Of a stretch of 64,000 nucleotides of DNA, positions 17,868-25,574 are shown piece after piece (within the stretch, counting starts at the first letter, position 1; each line of letters begins with the position of its first letter). Location of the stretch: contig JAIBAY010000004.1 in assembly GCA_019694975.1 (NCBI GenBank), forward strand, positions 1-64,000, read 5' to 3'. Below the pieces are notes generated by a model. The model ran no database searches, was not told the DNA's origin, and saw only the letters and a program-made list of their open reading frames with translations. This DNA is from Chitinophagales bacterium (GTDB taxonomy: Bacteria; Bacteroidota; Bacteroidia; Chitinophagales; UBA10324). A program made the position numbers and the translations under genes.

Positions 17868-17902
17868 TTTGCCGATTTAATGATAAACCGCCGTTATCTT
17901 TG
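17868..17902 (+). promoter_or_regulatory. Bacteroidota-type promoter of the PAS kinase gene
   Basis: A perfect -7 element TATCTTTG lies at 17895-17902, with TTTG at 17868-17871, 23 bp upstream, as a possible -33 element (slightly wide). Transcription would start near 17908. That supports the TTG at 17933 as the kinase start and excludes the earlier TTG at 17828. Confidence 0.5.
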
Positions 17903-17932
17903 CACATCCGACATCCTATAACCGCCACGTCC

Positions 17933-19576
17933 TTGGAGCAGTCACTCACCTTGCAAAATGCACTGCTGGAGACCATTCTTAATGCCACGCCCAACTTCAT
18001 CGGTGTGGTGAAGGAGGGTGCTTTTATTATGGTGAATGATGCCGGTGTCGCCATGTTTGAGACGGGCAGTGAACAGGAATTTTATGATTTTTCTCCGGCC
18101 TTGCTGAAGGACATCGAACCACTCTTAGAAACAATGGCAAAGGCGCCGGATCAGCCGACGCCGCATCCACAAAGCGTCATCCGTGAATTTACCAGCGCGA
18201 AGGGAAATCCTTTCTGGGGCGAATCAAAGATCAAACATATAAAAGGTGGTGCGGCTGACATGTATCTTATTTGTATCTCCAATGTAGATCAACTGGTGCG
18301 CAACCGCGAATCCAATTTGCGCGAAAAGCAGAAATTTGAAGCGTTGTTTAATCATGCCACGGTAGGTGTGGTGGTTGCACGCGCCAGCGGCGAGATCACC
18401 ATGGCCAATGCTATGGCAGAGAAAATATTCGGGTTTACCAGTGAAGAATTAGCGGGTAAAAAAGTAGAGCAGCTGATGCCTTCCGATTACAGGGCGCACC
18501 ATGTGCATCACCGCCATTCCTTTATGAAGGATACCACGCCGAGGCCAATGGGCGAAGACAGGAACCTGTTTGCACAACGAAAGGACGGAACAAAATTCCC
18601 GGTAGAGATCAGCCTGAGCAGCTATAAGATTGAGGAAGAAGTTTTTGTGATTGCCTTCGTGATAGATATAACTGTGCGCAAGCAGAATGAAGATGCCATT
18701 AAGATGCAACGGGATGAGCTGGTACGGTCGGCCAATGAGATAAGGCAACTCAATGTGCAGCTGGAGCGGAGAGTGGAAGAGCGCACGCTGGCATTGAGAG
18801 AGACACTCCGGCAGCTGGAGCTGAGCCGCGAAGAGCTTCGCCTGGCATTGGAGAAGGAGCGTGAGCTGGGCGATCTGAAATCAAGATTCGTTTCGATGGC
18901 TTCGCATGAGTTCCGTACTCCGCTCAGTACCATTCTCAGTTCCGCGGCGCTGATTGAGCGATATGCCCACGCTGAAGAACAGGAAAACAGGACGAAACAT
19001 GTGAACAGGATTAAGGAGAATGTCAGAAACCTGACGGATATACTCGAAGACTTCCTGTCGCTGGGAAAAATTGAAGAAGGCGTAGTGCTTACCAAGCCGG
19101 AAACGATTGATGTGCCGGCATTCTTCGCTGAGGTCATCCACGATTTTGACAACATCAAAAGAATGGGACAGAAGATTATCTATACCCACGAAGGCGATCA
19201 TATGCTGAGCACCGACAAGCATCTGCTGAAGAACATTTTAATCAACCTGCTTTCCAATGCCATTAAATTTTCCGATAATGAAAGCATAGTTACCATCATG
19301 TCGTCACTGACGTGGGAACATTTTCGCTTTTCTGTAAAAGATCAGGGCATTGGTATCTCCGCAGAAGACCAGGAACACCTGTTTGACCGTTTCTTCCGTG
19401 GCCGGAATGCGGCCAACATAAAAGGCACAGGCCTTGGATTACATATAGTTTCCAAGTACCTTGAATTGCTGAATGGAAAGATTACCTGCAGAAGCCGCCT
19501 GAATGAAGGCACAGAATTTATCATCATCTTAAAATTGCCGGATCATGAAAACGATCTTATTAATAGAAGACAATAA
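17933..19576 (+). CDS. PAS-domain sensor histidine kinase
   Basis: About 547 residues with no signal peptide or membrane helix, so a cytoplasmic sensor. Two PAS-like domains (about residues 10-120 and 130-250, the second with the S-box features GEITMANAMAEKIFGF and RKDGTKFPVEI) are followed by a coiled coil. Next come HisKA (SHEFRTPLST, phosphorylated His about 325) and HATPase_c (NLLSNAIKFS; GIGISAEDQEHLFDRFFRG; GTGLGLHIV). The signal is unknown; a redox or gas signal is plausible from its place next to the nos genes. Its end overlaps the response regulator gene by 32 bp, so the two are coupled. The start codon appears to be TTG. Confidence 0.85.
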   Translation: MEQSLTLQNALLETILNATPNFIGVVKEGAFIMVNDAGVAMFETGSEQEFYDFSPALLKDIEPLLETMAKAPDQPTPHPQSVIREFTSAKGNPFWGESKIKHIKGGAADMYLICISNVDQLVRNRESNLREKQKFEALFNHATVGVVVARASGEITMANAMAEKIFGFTSEELAGKKVEQLMPSDYRAHHVHHRHSFMKDTTPRPMGEDRNLFAQRKDGTKFPVEISLSSYKIEEEVFVIAFVIDITVRKQNEDAIKMQRDELVRSANEIRQLNVQLERRVEERTLALRETLRQLELSREELRLALEKERELGDLKSRFVSMASHEFRTPLSTILSSAALIERYAHAEEQENRTKHVNRIKENVRNLTDILEDFLSLGKIEEGVVLTKPETIDVPAFFAEVIHDFDNIKRMGQKIIYTHEGDHMLSTDKHLLKNILINLLSNAIKFSDNESIVTIMSSLTWEHFRFSVKDQGIGISAEDQEHLFDRFFRGRNAANIKGTGLGLHIVSKYLELLNGKITCRSRLNEGTEFIIILKLPDHENDLINRRQ

Positions 19577-20606
19577 GGATGTCCGCGAGAATACAGCGGA
19601 GATTCTGACACTTTCAAACTTCAACGTCATTACCGCCGAGAACGGCAAGGCAGGTGTTGAGCTGGCGATTCAGGAGCACCCTGATCTCATTATATGCGAC
19701 ATCATGATGCCTGTAATGGATGGCTACAGCGCGTTGCACACACTCAGCAGAAATAAGGATACGGCTTCCATCCCGTTTATTTTTCTCACTGCCAAAACAG
19801 AGCGCAGCGATTTGCGTAAGGGCATGGAAATGGGTGCCGATGATTATATCACCAAGCCGTTTGATGACATTGAATTGCTGAATGCAGTGGAGGCAAGGCT
19901 GAATAAGGTGGATGCACTGAAGAAGGACTTTGCCACAAGCATTGAAGGGTTTAATGAATTTATTTCGGCCGCTAAAAAGGTGCAGCAGCTCAACCTCCTT
20001 TCGGATGAACATGAAGTGCGGCACTACAAGAAGAAACAGCTGATCTATGAAGCCGGCGGAAGGCCGATGAGTATGTTTTTCACTGTGAAAGGAAAGCTGA
20101 AGAATTTCAGGACCAATGATGATGGCAAAGAACTGATTACTGCCATTTTTAAGGAAGGAGATTACTTCGGCTACGCGCCGTTGTTTGAGGAAAGACCGTA
20201 TGAAGACACTGTAGAAGCATTGGAGGATTGTGAAATCATGCTGATTCCCAAAGAGGAATTCTTTGAGCTGGTGAGTAATGATCCTACAGTGTCAGGCCGG
20301 TTTATTAAAATGCTGGCGGATAACCTGTCAGAACGCGAAGAACAGCTATTGCAGCTGGCATATAATTCTGTCCGCAAGCGTGTGGCCGACAGCCTTCTTC
20401 GCGTGCAGAGTAGTTACAAGAAAGCAGGACAGCAGGGCAACCCTGTGTTGCATTTCACCCGCGAAGACCTCGCCAATGTAGTGGGCACCGCCACCGAATC
20501 GCTCATACGCACCCTGAGTGAATTTAAGAGTGAGAAACTGATAGAAATAAAGGAAGGAAAAATATCCATCCTGAATGAAGAGAAACTGAGGAAGATGGTT
20601 AACTGA
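19545..20606 (+). CDS. Response regulator with a Crp/Fnr-type DNA-binding output
   Basis: A 353-residue fusion. Residues 1-122 are a receiver domain with the acidic pocket EDN at 8-10, phospho-acceptor Asp52 (CDIMMPVMDG) and Lys in TKPFDD. Residues about 150-260 are a cNMP-binding-like barrel (YEAGGRPMSMFFTVKGKLKNF). A Crp winged helix follows (TREDLANVVGTATESLIRTLSEF). Its recognition helix is nearly identical to that of the FNR-like protein at 9896. It overlaps the PAS kinase, its likely partner. Phosphorylation could thus control the same ATGAT sites that FNR reads; this is inference. Confidence 0.9.
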   Translation: MKTILLIEDNKDVRENTAEILTLSNFNVITAENGKAGVELAIQEHPDLIICDIMMPVMDGYSALHTLSRNKDTASIPFIFLTAKTERSDLRKGMEMGADDYITKPFDDIELLNAVEARLNKVDALKKDFATSIEGFNEFISAAKKVQQLNLLSDEHEVRHYKKKQLIYEAGGRPMSMFFTVKGKLKNFRTNDDGKELITAIFKEGDYFGYAPLFEERPYEDTVEALEDCEIMLIPKEEFFELVSNDPTVSGRFIKMLADNLSEREEQLLQLAYNSVRKRVADSLLRVQSSYKKAGQQGNPVLHFTREDLANVVGTATESLIRTLSEFKSEKLIEIKEGKISILNEEKLRKMVN

Positions 20607-20674
20607 TGCGGAAGAAACGGCGGTGTCCGCTGCCGATATAAAAAGATAGCCGGATGAAAGGGTAAAAGAGTTGA

Positions 20675-21088
20675 CTATTCGGTTGTATTGATATCGTTAT
20701 CAAATATGGAAAAGGATTTCCCGAGCCCTTTGCTGATCTCGTAACCTTCACTGTTCTGCAGGGCAAGTGTCCATTTATCGGTCAGGCTGGTTTCGATCCA
20801 AAGCGATCCGCTTTTCCGGAAGACCTGTGCATTCATGCCGAATTTTTTATCGAACTCTTCTTCCAGTTCCGACACAGTTTTGCTTTCCTCCAGTTGAATA
20901 GTGCCACTGTTGTGTTTGGCCCTGAAGGAACCAAGCGTACGGTCTTTTGGCACCATATCTTTCAGCGACGATAATTGATTTTTGGTATGTGCCACCGTAA
21001 AGAATTCGATCTTCAGAAAAGGAAAGCAACGGCTGAACTCCTGCTGCAATTCACTGATCTTCCTTTCATCATTAATAAACATTTCCAT
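20675..21088 (-). CDS. Uncharacterised 137-residue protein with FNR-type promoter
   Basis: I do not recognise a named family. The protein is soluble, with no signal peptide or membrane segment. It begins MEMFINDERKISELQQEF, followed by CFPFLKIEFF. A later block (TVSELEEEFDKKFGMNAQVFRKSG) repeats the same ELxxEF pattern followed by a beta strand, which suggests two related alpha/beta halves. The frame is open to an ATG at 21217. However, an FNR box (21197-21210) and a perfect -7 element (21166-21173) lie inside that extension, and GGAG precedes the ATG at 21088, so I chose 21088. It converges on the REC-Crp gene. Low-oxygen expression is predicted. Confidence 0.7.
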   Translation of the reverse strand: MEMFINDERKISELQQEFSRCFPFLKIEFFTVAHTKNQLSSLKDMVPKDRTLGSFRAKHNSGTIQLEESKTVSELEEEFDKKFGMNAQVFRKSGSLWIETSLTDKWTLALQNSEGYEISKGLGKSFSIFDNDINTTE

Positions 21089-21165
21089 TGCTGTTACTCC
21101 GGTTTTGGCAGTTGATAAAGCATCAAAAGCGTTCGTCAGGCTGTTGATGAGTCTCATGATGCCGA

Positions 21166-21210
21166 CAAAACTAACATTCCGCTTTCCGCACATTTTATGA
21201 TGAAAATCAT
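21166..21210 (-). promoter_or_regulatory. FNR-type promoter of the 137-residue hypothetical gene
   Basis: A perfect palindrome ATGATgaaaATCAT at 21197-21210 is followed on the minus strand, after 23 bp, by a perfect -7 element TAGTTTTG (21166-21173). This is the best match among the five sites of this type in the window. The predicted transcription start is near 21160, leaving a ~70-base leader before the ATG at 21088. Confidence 0.75.
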
Positions 21211-21438
21211 GATGCATATTGAGTTATGTCAATGAAGACCGCTTTTGCGGCCAAATTCCGGAATCAGGTAGTTTAGATGTGAAAGATCAGCCCCGCAGTT
21301 TGTCAAACCTCGTTGTGAGGGCTGCAATTGCGGAAGGTGATGCTGTGTTGTGCGATGGTTCCGGGTAATGGCCGGCTTAATCTTGCAAGCGGATACGATG
21401 GAAAGGCATGTCAGGCGGTATGCCCGTGGAGGAAATGA
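21211..21438. other. Non-coding gap
   Basis: No gene seen. With the leader and promoter at 21089-21210 it makes a 350 bp stretch free of coding sequence. A small GC hairpin (CCGC TTTT GCGG, around 21241) is present without a T tract. Confidence 0.5.
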
Positions 21439-21798
21439 TTAATACTCCATTTCCTCAAAGTAAAGGAGTATATGATCTTTCAGGAAGTCTTCCTGTTCTG
21501 TGAGGTTCATGATGGGCAGCTTCTTTTTAGCCACCCAATGTGGCCAGCCATCCTGATCAAGCCCTTGAATTGCATAATAACCGGAACGGCTCAGTACGCT
21601 GCAGGTAGCGATATGCATCAGGTCCTGCTTTTCCTCTTTATTGAATTTTTTTTGATAACGTCCTAATTCCCTGATGCCAATGAGGAAGAGGATAGCATTC
21701 AGGTCGGGCGCTTTACCAAACTGTTCTTTGAGTTTCCTGCGAAGGGCCAGCCATTTTTGTTCGCGTGCCAGCAACAATTCCTTTTCATCACTTTCCAT
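21439..21798 (-). CDS. Conserved-looking hypothetical protein, 119 residues
   Basis: A soluble, charged protein that starts with a helical stretch (residues 1-30, LLLAREQKWLALRRKLKEQFG). Then comes LNAILFLIGIRELG and a C-terminal part with GWPHWVAKKKLPIMN and an acidic end (YFEEMEY). No catalytic motif or membrane segment is visible. The sequence style resembles small proteins found widely in Bacteroidota, but I cannot assign a function. It sits alone on the minus strand, downstream of the amidase gene. Confidence 0.65.
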   Translation of the reverse strand: MESDEKELLLAREQKWLALRRKLKEQFGKAPDLNAILFLIGIRELGRYQKKFNKEEKQDLMHIATCSVLSRSGYYAIQGLDQDGWPHWVAKKKLPIMNLTEQEDFLKDHILLYFEEMEY

Positions 21799-21913
21799 AT
21801 CCGTAAATTGATGGCCAAGGGCCGGTCAATAACAATAAATCATCAGGCTGCAGAAGCATGTCACTGCGTTTTCTGCTGCGATAACGAATGATAAAAGCCA
21901 TACTATCGCAAAG

Positions 21914-22696
21914 TTATTCCTGCACTATTTCAAAATTGTCGCGGTCTTTGAGAAAGGGTAATGACTCCCTGATCTTAGCAAGTTGACGGCCGGATAAGGC
22001 AAAGGTTTTCACCACTTCCTGCCGGTGCTCACGGATCAGCACTTCACCCTTCGGATCAATCACCGAACTCTCTCCGGTGTAATGAATACCGGAATCCTCA
22101 TCTCCCACCCTGTTTACGCCCACCACATAACACTGATTCTCTATTGCTCTGGCTTCCAGCAGTGTTTTCCAGGCATTGATTCTGCGTTCGGGCCAGTTTG
22201 CCAGATACAACAGCACATCATAATTTTCTGTATTCCTGGCCCAAACAGGAAAACGAAGATCGTAACAAATCAACGGAAGAAATTTCCATCCTTTCCATTC
22301 AACGATGATGCGTTTGCTGCCGGCAGTGTAATGCTGATTTTCTTCTCCCAAACCAAACAGGTGCCGTTTATCATAATAACTGCATGTTCCGTCCGGCCTC
22401 ATCCATACCAGGCGGTTGAAATAGTATTCTCCGTCTTTCATCATCAGGCTGCCGCAAATCACTGCTTTTTTTCCGGCGGCCATCGCAGCCATCCATTGCA
22501 CTGCTTCGCCATCCATGGTCTCGGCGAACTTCTCCGGCTGCATCGAAAAGCCGGTAGTGAACATCTCAGGCAGCAGGATCAGATCGGTTGCTTCACTGAT
22601 GGAATTGATTTTTCCGGCAAACATCTCAAGATTCGCTGCACGATTTTCCCAATGCAGTGCACTTTGAATAAAAGTAATATGCAGGTCAGTGTTCAT
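21914..22696 (-). CDS. Nitrilase-superfamily amidase (omega-amidase YafV-like)
   Basis: A 260-residue carbon-nitrogen hydrolase. The catalytic triad is visible: Glu in LLPEMFTTGFSM, Lys in YDKRHLF and Cys in LICYDLRFPVW. The FSM after the Glu motif and the overall length fit the YafV/omega-amidase branch, which hydrolyses alpha-keto acid amides made by transamination of glutamine or methionine pathways. The exact substrate is uncertain. The ATG overlaps the stop of the upstream hypothetical gene (ATGA). Confidence 0.85.
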   Translation of the reverse strand: MNTDLHITFIQSALHWENRAANLEMFAGKINSISEATDLILLPEMFTTGFSMQPEKFAETMDGEAVQWMAAMAAGKKAVICGSLMMKDGEYYFNRLVWMRPDGTCSYYDKRHLFGLGEENQHYTAGSKRIIVEWKGWKFLPLICYDLRFPVWARNTENYDVLLYLANWPERRINAWKTLLEARAIENQCYVVGVNRVGDEDSGIHYTGESSVIDPKGEVLIREHRQEVVKTFALSGRQLAKIRESLPFLKDRDNFEIVQE

Positions 22697-23175
22697 GTTC
22701 CGGATTTCAGGTAACGGGTAAACAGGATATATCGCTTGCCCAGATTTTCGAGCCGTTGTTTCGCATTCACTTTTTTCTCATCGGTGAGGTTATACAATTC
22801 CGGCAGCAGTTTAATCTGTTCGATATGATGGCGGATTTTTCGCATATAGGTTTCGCAGTCGTAGCCGATGTATTTTTTCAGAAATGGATTATCGCCCGTC
22901 ATTTCCAGGTCAATCTTTCCTTTTTTCATTTTCTTGAAATCAAAACCATCATCAATGGCTTTGGCGAGCTGTTCAATCTTCAGCTTCTCAATCACTTTTT
23001 CCACCGGCACTTCTTTCTGAAGATAATGATCGAAAATCAGGTCTATGTTGAATTCAATCTCCGAGAGGATCCTGTTTTTAACGCCCCGCGCCTTTGACTT
23101 TTCATCCTGTACGTCTTTAACCAGACCGCGGGAGTCTTTGGCAAATCCAAACAGGTCCCTGATAAATTCAATCAT
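22693..23175 (-). CDS. Hypothetical helical protein, 160 residues
   Basis: A soluble, lysine-rich, mostly helical protein with no signal peptide. The segment SKARGVKNRILSEIEFNIDLIFDHYL and a later conserved-looking NLGKRYILFTRYL can be seen, but no known catalytic motif. It is translationally coupled to the amidase (4 bp overlap), which suggests shared expression; function is unknown. Confidence 0.65.
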   Translation of the reverse strand: MIEFIRDLFGFAKDSRGLVKDVQDEKSKARGVKNRILSEIEFNIDLIFDHYLQKEVPVEKVIEKLKIEQLAKAIDDGFDFKKMKKGKIDLEMTGDNPFLKKYIGYDCETYMRKIRHHIEQIKLLPELYNLTDEKKVNAKQRLENLGKRYILFTRYLKSGT

Positions 23176-23409
23176 GTGTGTGATTCTGTACTGCTAAAAA
23201 TAAAATAATAAATGAAAACGTGCGTCATGCTATCAATAACAGGAAGCGGAGCGTACACATCGTACCTGCAAAACCGCGGACTATTCATAGTAAACCACAA
23301 CGATGGAGTAAGACAGCAGGCAACTCATACGATGATGAATCAGCAACCGGTATTTGCACGTATGACGTTGAAACGTAACTTTATCTTTTTTTGAGAAAGT
23401 TTTTTATTC

Positions 23410-24288
23410 ATGCTGAAAATATTTATGCGCCGCCGCACCTGGATTATCATCACGCTTGCGGTGATCATATTACCTGTTGCGGCATTTAAGATTATGGAAG
23501 CAGGGTTTGAAATTTCACCGGCGGAAATGAATGCTTTTTTTAAGGATAAGCCAGAGCAGCCGGTTTACCGTACCTACACGGCCATGAACCATAGCATGTT
23601 TTATGCCGCTGCCGGAAGCGACACTAATCAGCTGGTCTTGTTTATTCATGGCGCTCCGGGTTCGTGGGATAACTATATGAAATACTTTGGCGACACTGCC
23701 CTGCTTCGTCGGGCGCAGCTGGCAAGCGTTGACCGGCCCGGATACGGGCAATCGGATTTCGGCAATTCGGTAACATCGATAGCAGCGCAGGCCGCCATGA
23801 TAAAACCCATACTCGACGCCAACAAATCCGGCCGGCCGGCCATACTCGTTGGCCATTCCTTTGGTGGCCCGGTGATCGCCCGTCTTGCTGCCGACTATCC
23901 GGAAAAGATTGGCGCATTGATATTCCTGGCGCCTGCCATTGACCCTGATCATGAGAAAATCTTTGCTATAAGTTATCCGGCTGACTGGACGATCTTTCGC
24001 TGGATGGTGCCCACTTCATGGAGGGTGGCAAATGATGAGAAGCTGTCACATGTGGAGGAACTGCGGAAGCTGTTGCCAATATGGTCGCAGATTAAGGTAC
24101 CGTGCACGTATATGTATGGCTTGAAGGACGGCCTTGTGCCACCGGTAAATGTTGAATTTGCGAAAAAGATGCTGGTGAATGCGCCGTTACAGATCACCGC
24201 TTTCCCGAAGGAGAATCATTTTATACCGTGGACGCAGCAGGATTCTGTGACGAAGGTGATACTGCATTATCTCGATGCTAAAGAGTAA
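23410..24288 (+). CDS. Membrane-anchored alpha/beta-fold hydrolase
   Basis: A 292-residue protein with an N-terminal hydrophobic anchor (about residues 10-28) and an alpha/beta hydrolase fold. The oxyanion motif is HGAPGSWDN, the nucleophile elbow GHSFGG. Catalytic Asp in GLKDGLVPP and His in KENHFIPW complete the triad. The substrate cannot be told from sequence; esterase or lipase-type activity in the periplasm is likely. It stands alone between two oppositely oriented genes. A TATCTTTT element 13-20 bp before the ATG may be its -7 box. Confidence 0.8.
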   Translation: MLKIFMRRRTWIIITLAVIILPVAAFKIMEAGFEISPAEMNAFFKDKPEQPVYRTYTAMNHSMFYAAAGSDTNQLVLFIHGAPGSWDNYMKYFGDTALLRRAQLASVDRPGYGQSDFGNSVTSIAAQAAMIKPILDANKSGRPAILVGHSFGGPVIARLAADYPEKIGALIFLAPAIDPDHEKIFAISYPADWTIFRWMVPTSWRVANDEKLSHVEELRKLLPIWSQIKVPCTYMYGLKDGLVPPVNVEFAKKMLVNAPLQITAFPKENHFIPWTQQDSVTKVILHYLDAKE

Positions 24289-24364
24289 CGGATCAGCAGG
24301 AATCATCATACGCTTCGTATAACGTCAGCTGCAGGTGATTAACCAACCGAAAACAGATTCTCGT

Positions 24365-25369
24365 TTATATTGCCGGAGGCATTCCAAGCCAATCCCATGC
24401 ATTGCCCCACAATATTTTATCTTTTATGGCTGCAGGGAAGTTTCCTTCCTCAATCAGTTTTCCCGGTTGTAACTCTCCTAACGGAAAAGGATAATCACTT
24501 CCGAGGCAAATTTTGTCTTCGCCGGTCAGCTTTACAATAAACTGCAGCATGTCGGCATCGTGCACCAGTGAATCGAGCCAGAACTTTCCGAGGTAATTTT
24601 TAGGATTTACATGGTTGTCAACGGCAACAAGGTCGGGGCGTTCCTGAAAGCCATGCTCAATGCGGCCGATGGTGGCAGGAAATGAGCCGCCGCCATGTGC
24701 AAATGCCACCCGCAGCTTCGGCAGCCGCTGCAGCACACCACCGAAAATCATGGAGCAAATGGCGCGGGAAGTTTCCGCAGGCATGCCCACAAGCCATGGC
24801 AGCCAGTATTGCTGCATGTGTTCGCGGCCCATCATCTCCCACGGGTGAACAAAGACGCAGGCGCCGAGTTGCTCGGCTGCTTCAAAAAAAGGAAAGAATG
24901 ACGGGTCACTGAGGTTTTTCTGGTTAACATTCGATCCGATCTGCACACCGGCCATGCCCAGCTCTTTTACACAACGCTGTAATTCAAGAATGGCAAGGTC
25001 CGGATCCTGCATCGGAACAGTTCCTATGCCTACAAATCGTTGCGGATATTTTTTTGTGATACCGGCAATGTGATCATTCAAAAATTTTGACACATCCCAT
25101 CCGTGCTTTGGCTGCGACCAGTAACAAAACATAACAGGAATCGTGCTGAGCACCTGCACATTAACATGATGATGATCGCATTCCTTCATGCGTACTTCCG
25201 GATCCCAGCAGTTATCCTGTATCTCCCTGAAAAACTTATCATCCACCATCATTCTCGCGCAACAGGGCTTGTGGTGCTCGAGGCGAACAAATCCTCCATA
25301 GCCGAACTGCCTGGCCCACTCCGGCAGTTGTTCCGGTATGATGTGCGTGTGAATATCAATCTTATGCAT
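24365..25369 (-). CDS. Aminocarboxymuconate-semialdehyde decarboxylase (ACMSD-like amidohydrolase)
   Basis: A 334-residue metal-dependent hydrolase-fold decarboxylase. Zinc ligands match ACMSD: HTH at residues 7-9, His in FVHPWEM, His in AFAHGGGSFP and Asp in LGSDYPFPLGEL. Long stretches (NCWDPEVRM, YWLPWLVGMPAE, RRFVG-like QRFVGIGT) closely resemble the animal enzyme as I recall it. ACMSD removes CO2 from 2-amino-3-carboxymuconate semialdehyde in tryptophan/kynurenine breakdown, or the analogue in nitrobenzoate pathways. No other kynurenine gene is in the window. A -7 element (25375-25382) sits so close to the ATG that the message may be leaderless. Confidence 0.88.
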   Translation of the reverse strand: MHKIDIHTHIIPEQLPEWARQFGYGGFVRLEHHKPCCARMMVDDKFFREIQDNCWDPEVRMKECDHHHVNVQVLSTIPVMFCYWSQPKHGWDVSKFLNDHIAGITKKYPQRFVGIGTVPMQDPDLAILELQRCVKELGMAGVQIGSNVNQKNLSDPSFFPFFEAAEQLGACVFVHPWEMMGREHMQQYWLPWLVGMPAETSRAICSMIFGGVLQRLPKLRVAFAHGGGSFPATIGRIEHGFQERPDLVAVDNHVNPKNYLGKFWLDSLVHDADMLQFIVKLTGEDKICLGSDYPFPLGELQPGKLIEEGNFPAAIKDKILWGNAWDWLGMPPAI

Positions 25370-25374
25370 GATGT

Positions 25375-25382
25375 CAAAGGTA
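25375..25382 (-). promoter_or_regulatory. -7 promoter element of the ACMSD-like gene
   Basis: A perfect TACCTTTG on the minus strand ends 6 bp before the first base of the ATG. With the usual 5-7 base distance to the transcription start, the transcript would begin at or next to the start codon. No clear -33 TTG was found. Confidence 0.45.
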
Positions 25383-25574
25383 AGAAGTATCAGCCATGTG
25401 TATGTTTATATGATTCCTTTCAGCAACTGATAACTGATCAATCACTTTTCCTGCTTTACCATAATGCATCTTTCATTTCCGACAGATTAATCAGCACCAA
25501 AATAATTTAAGTAGTGAAAGCAATCTTTGTAGCGAATTCACATTATATTTCTATTCTATTAACAACCTTTTACC

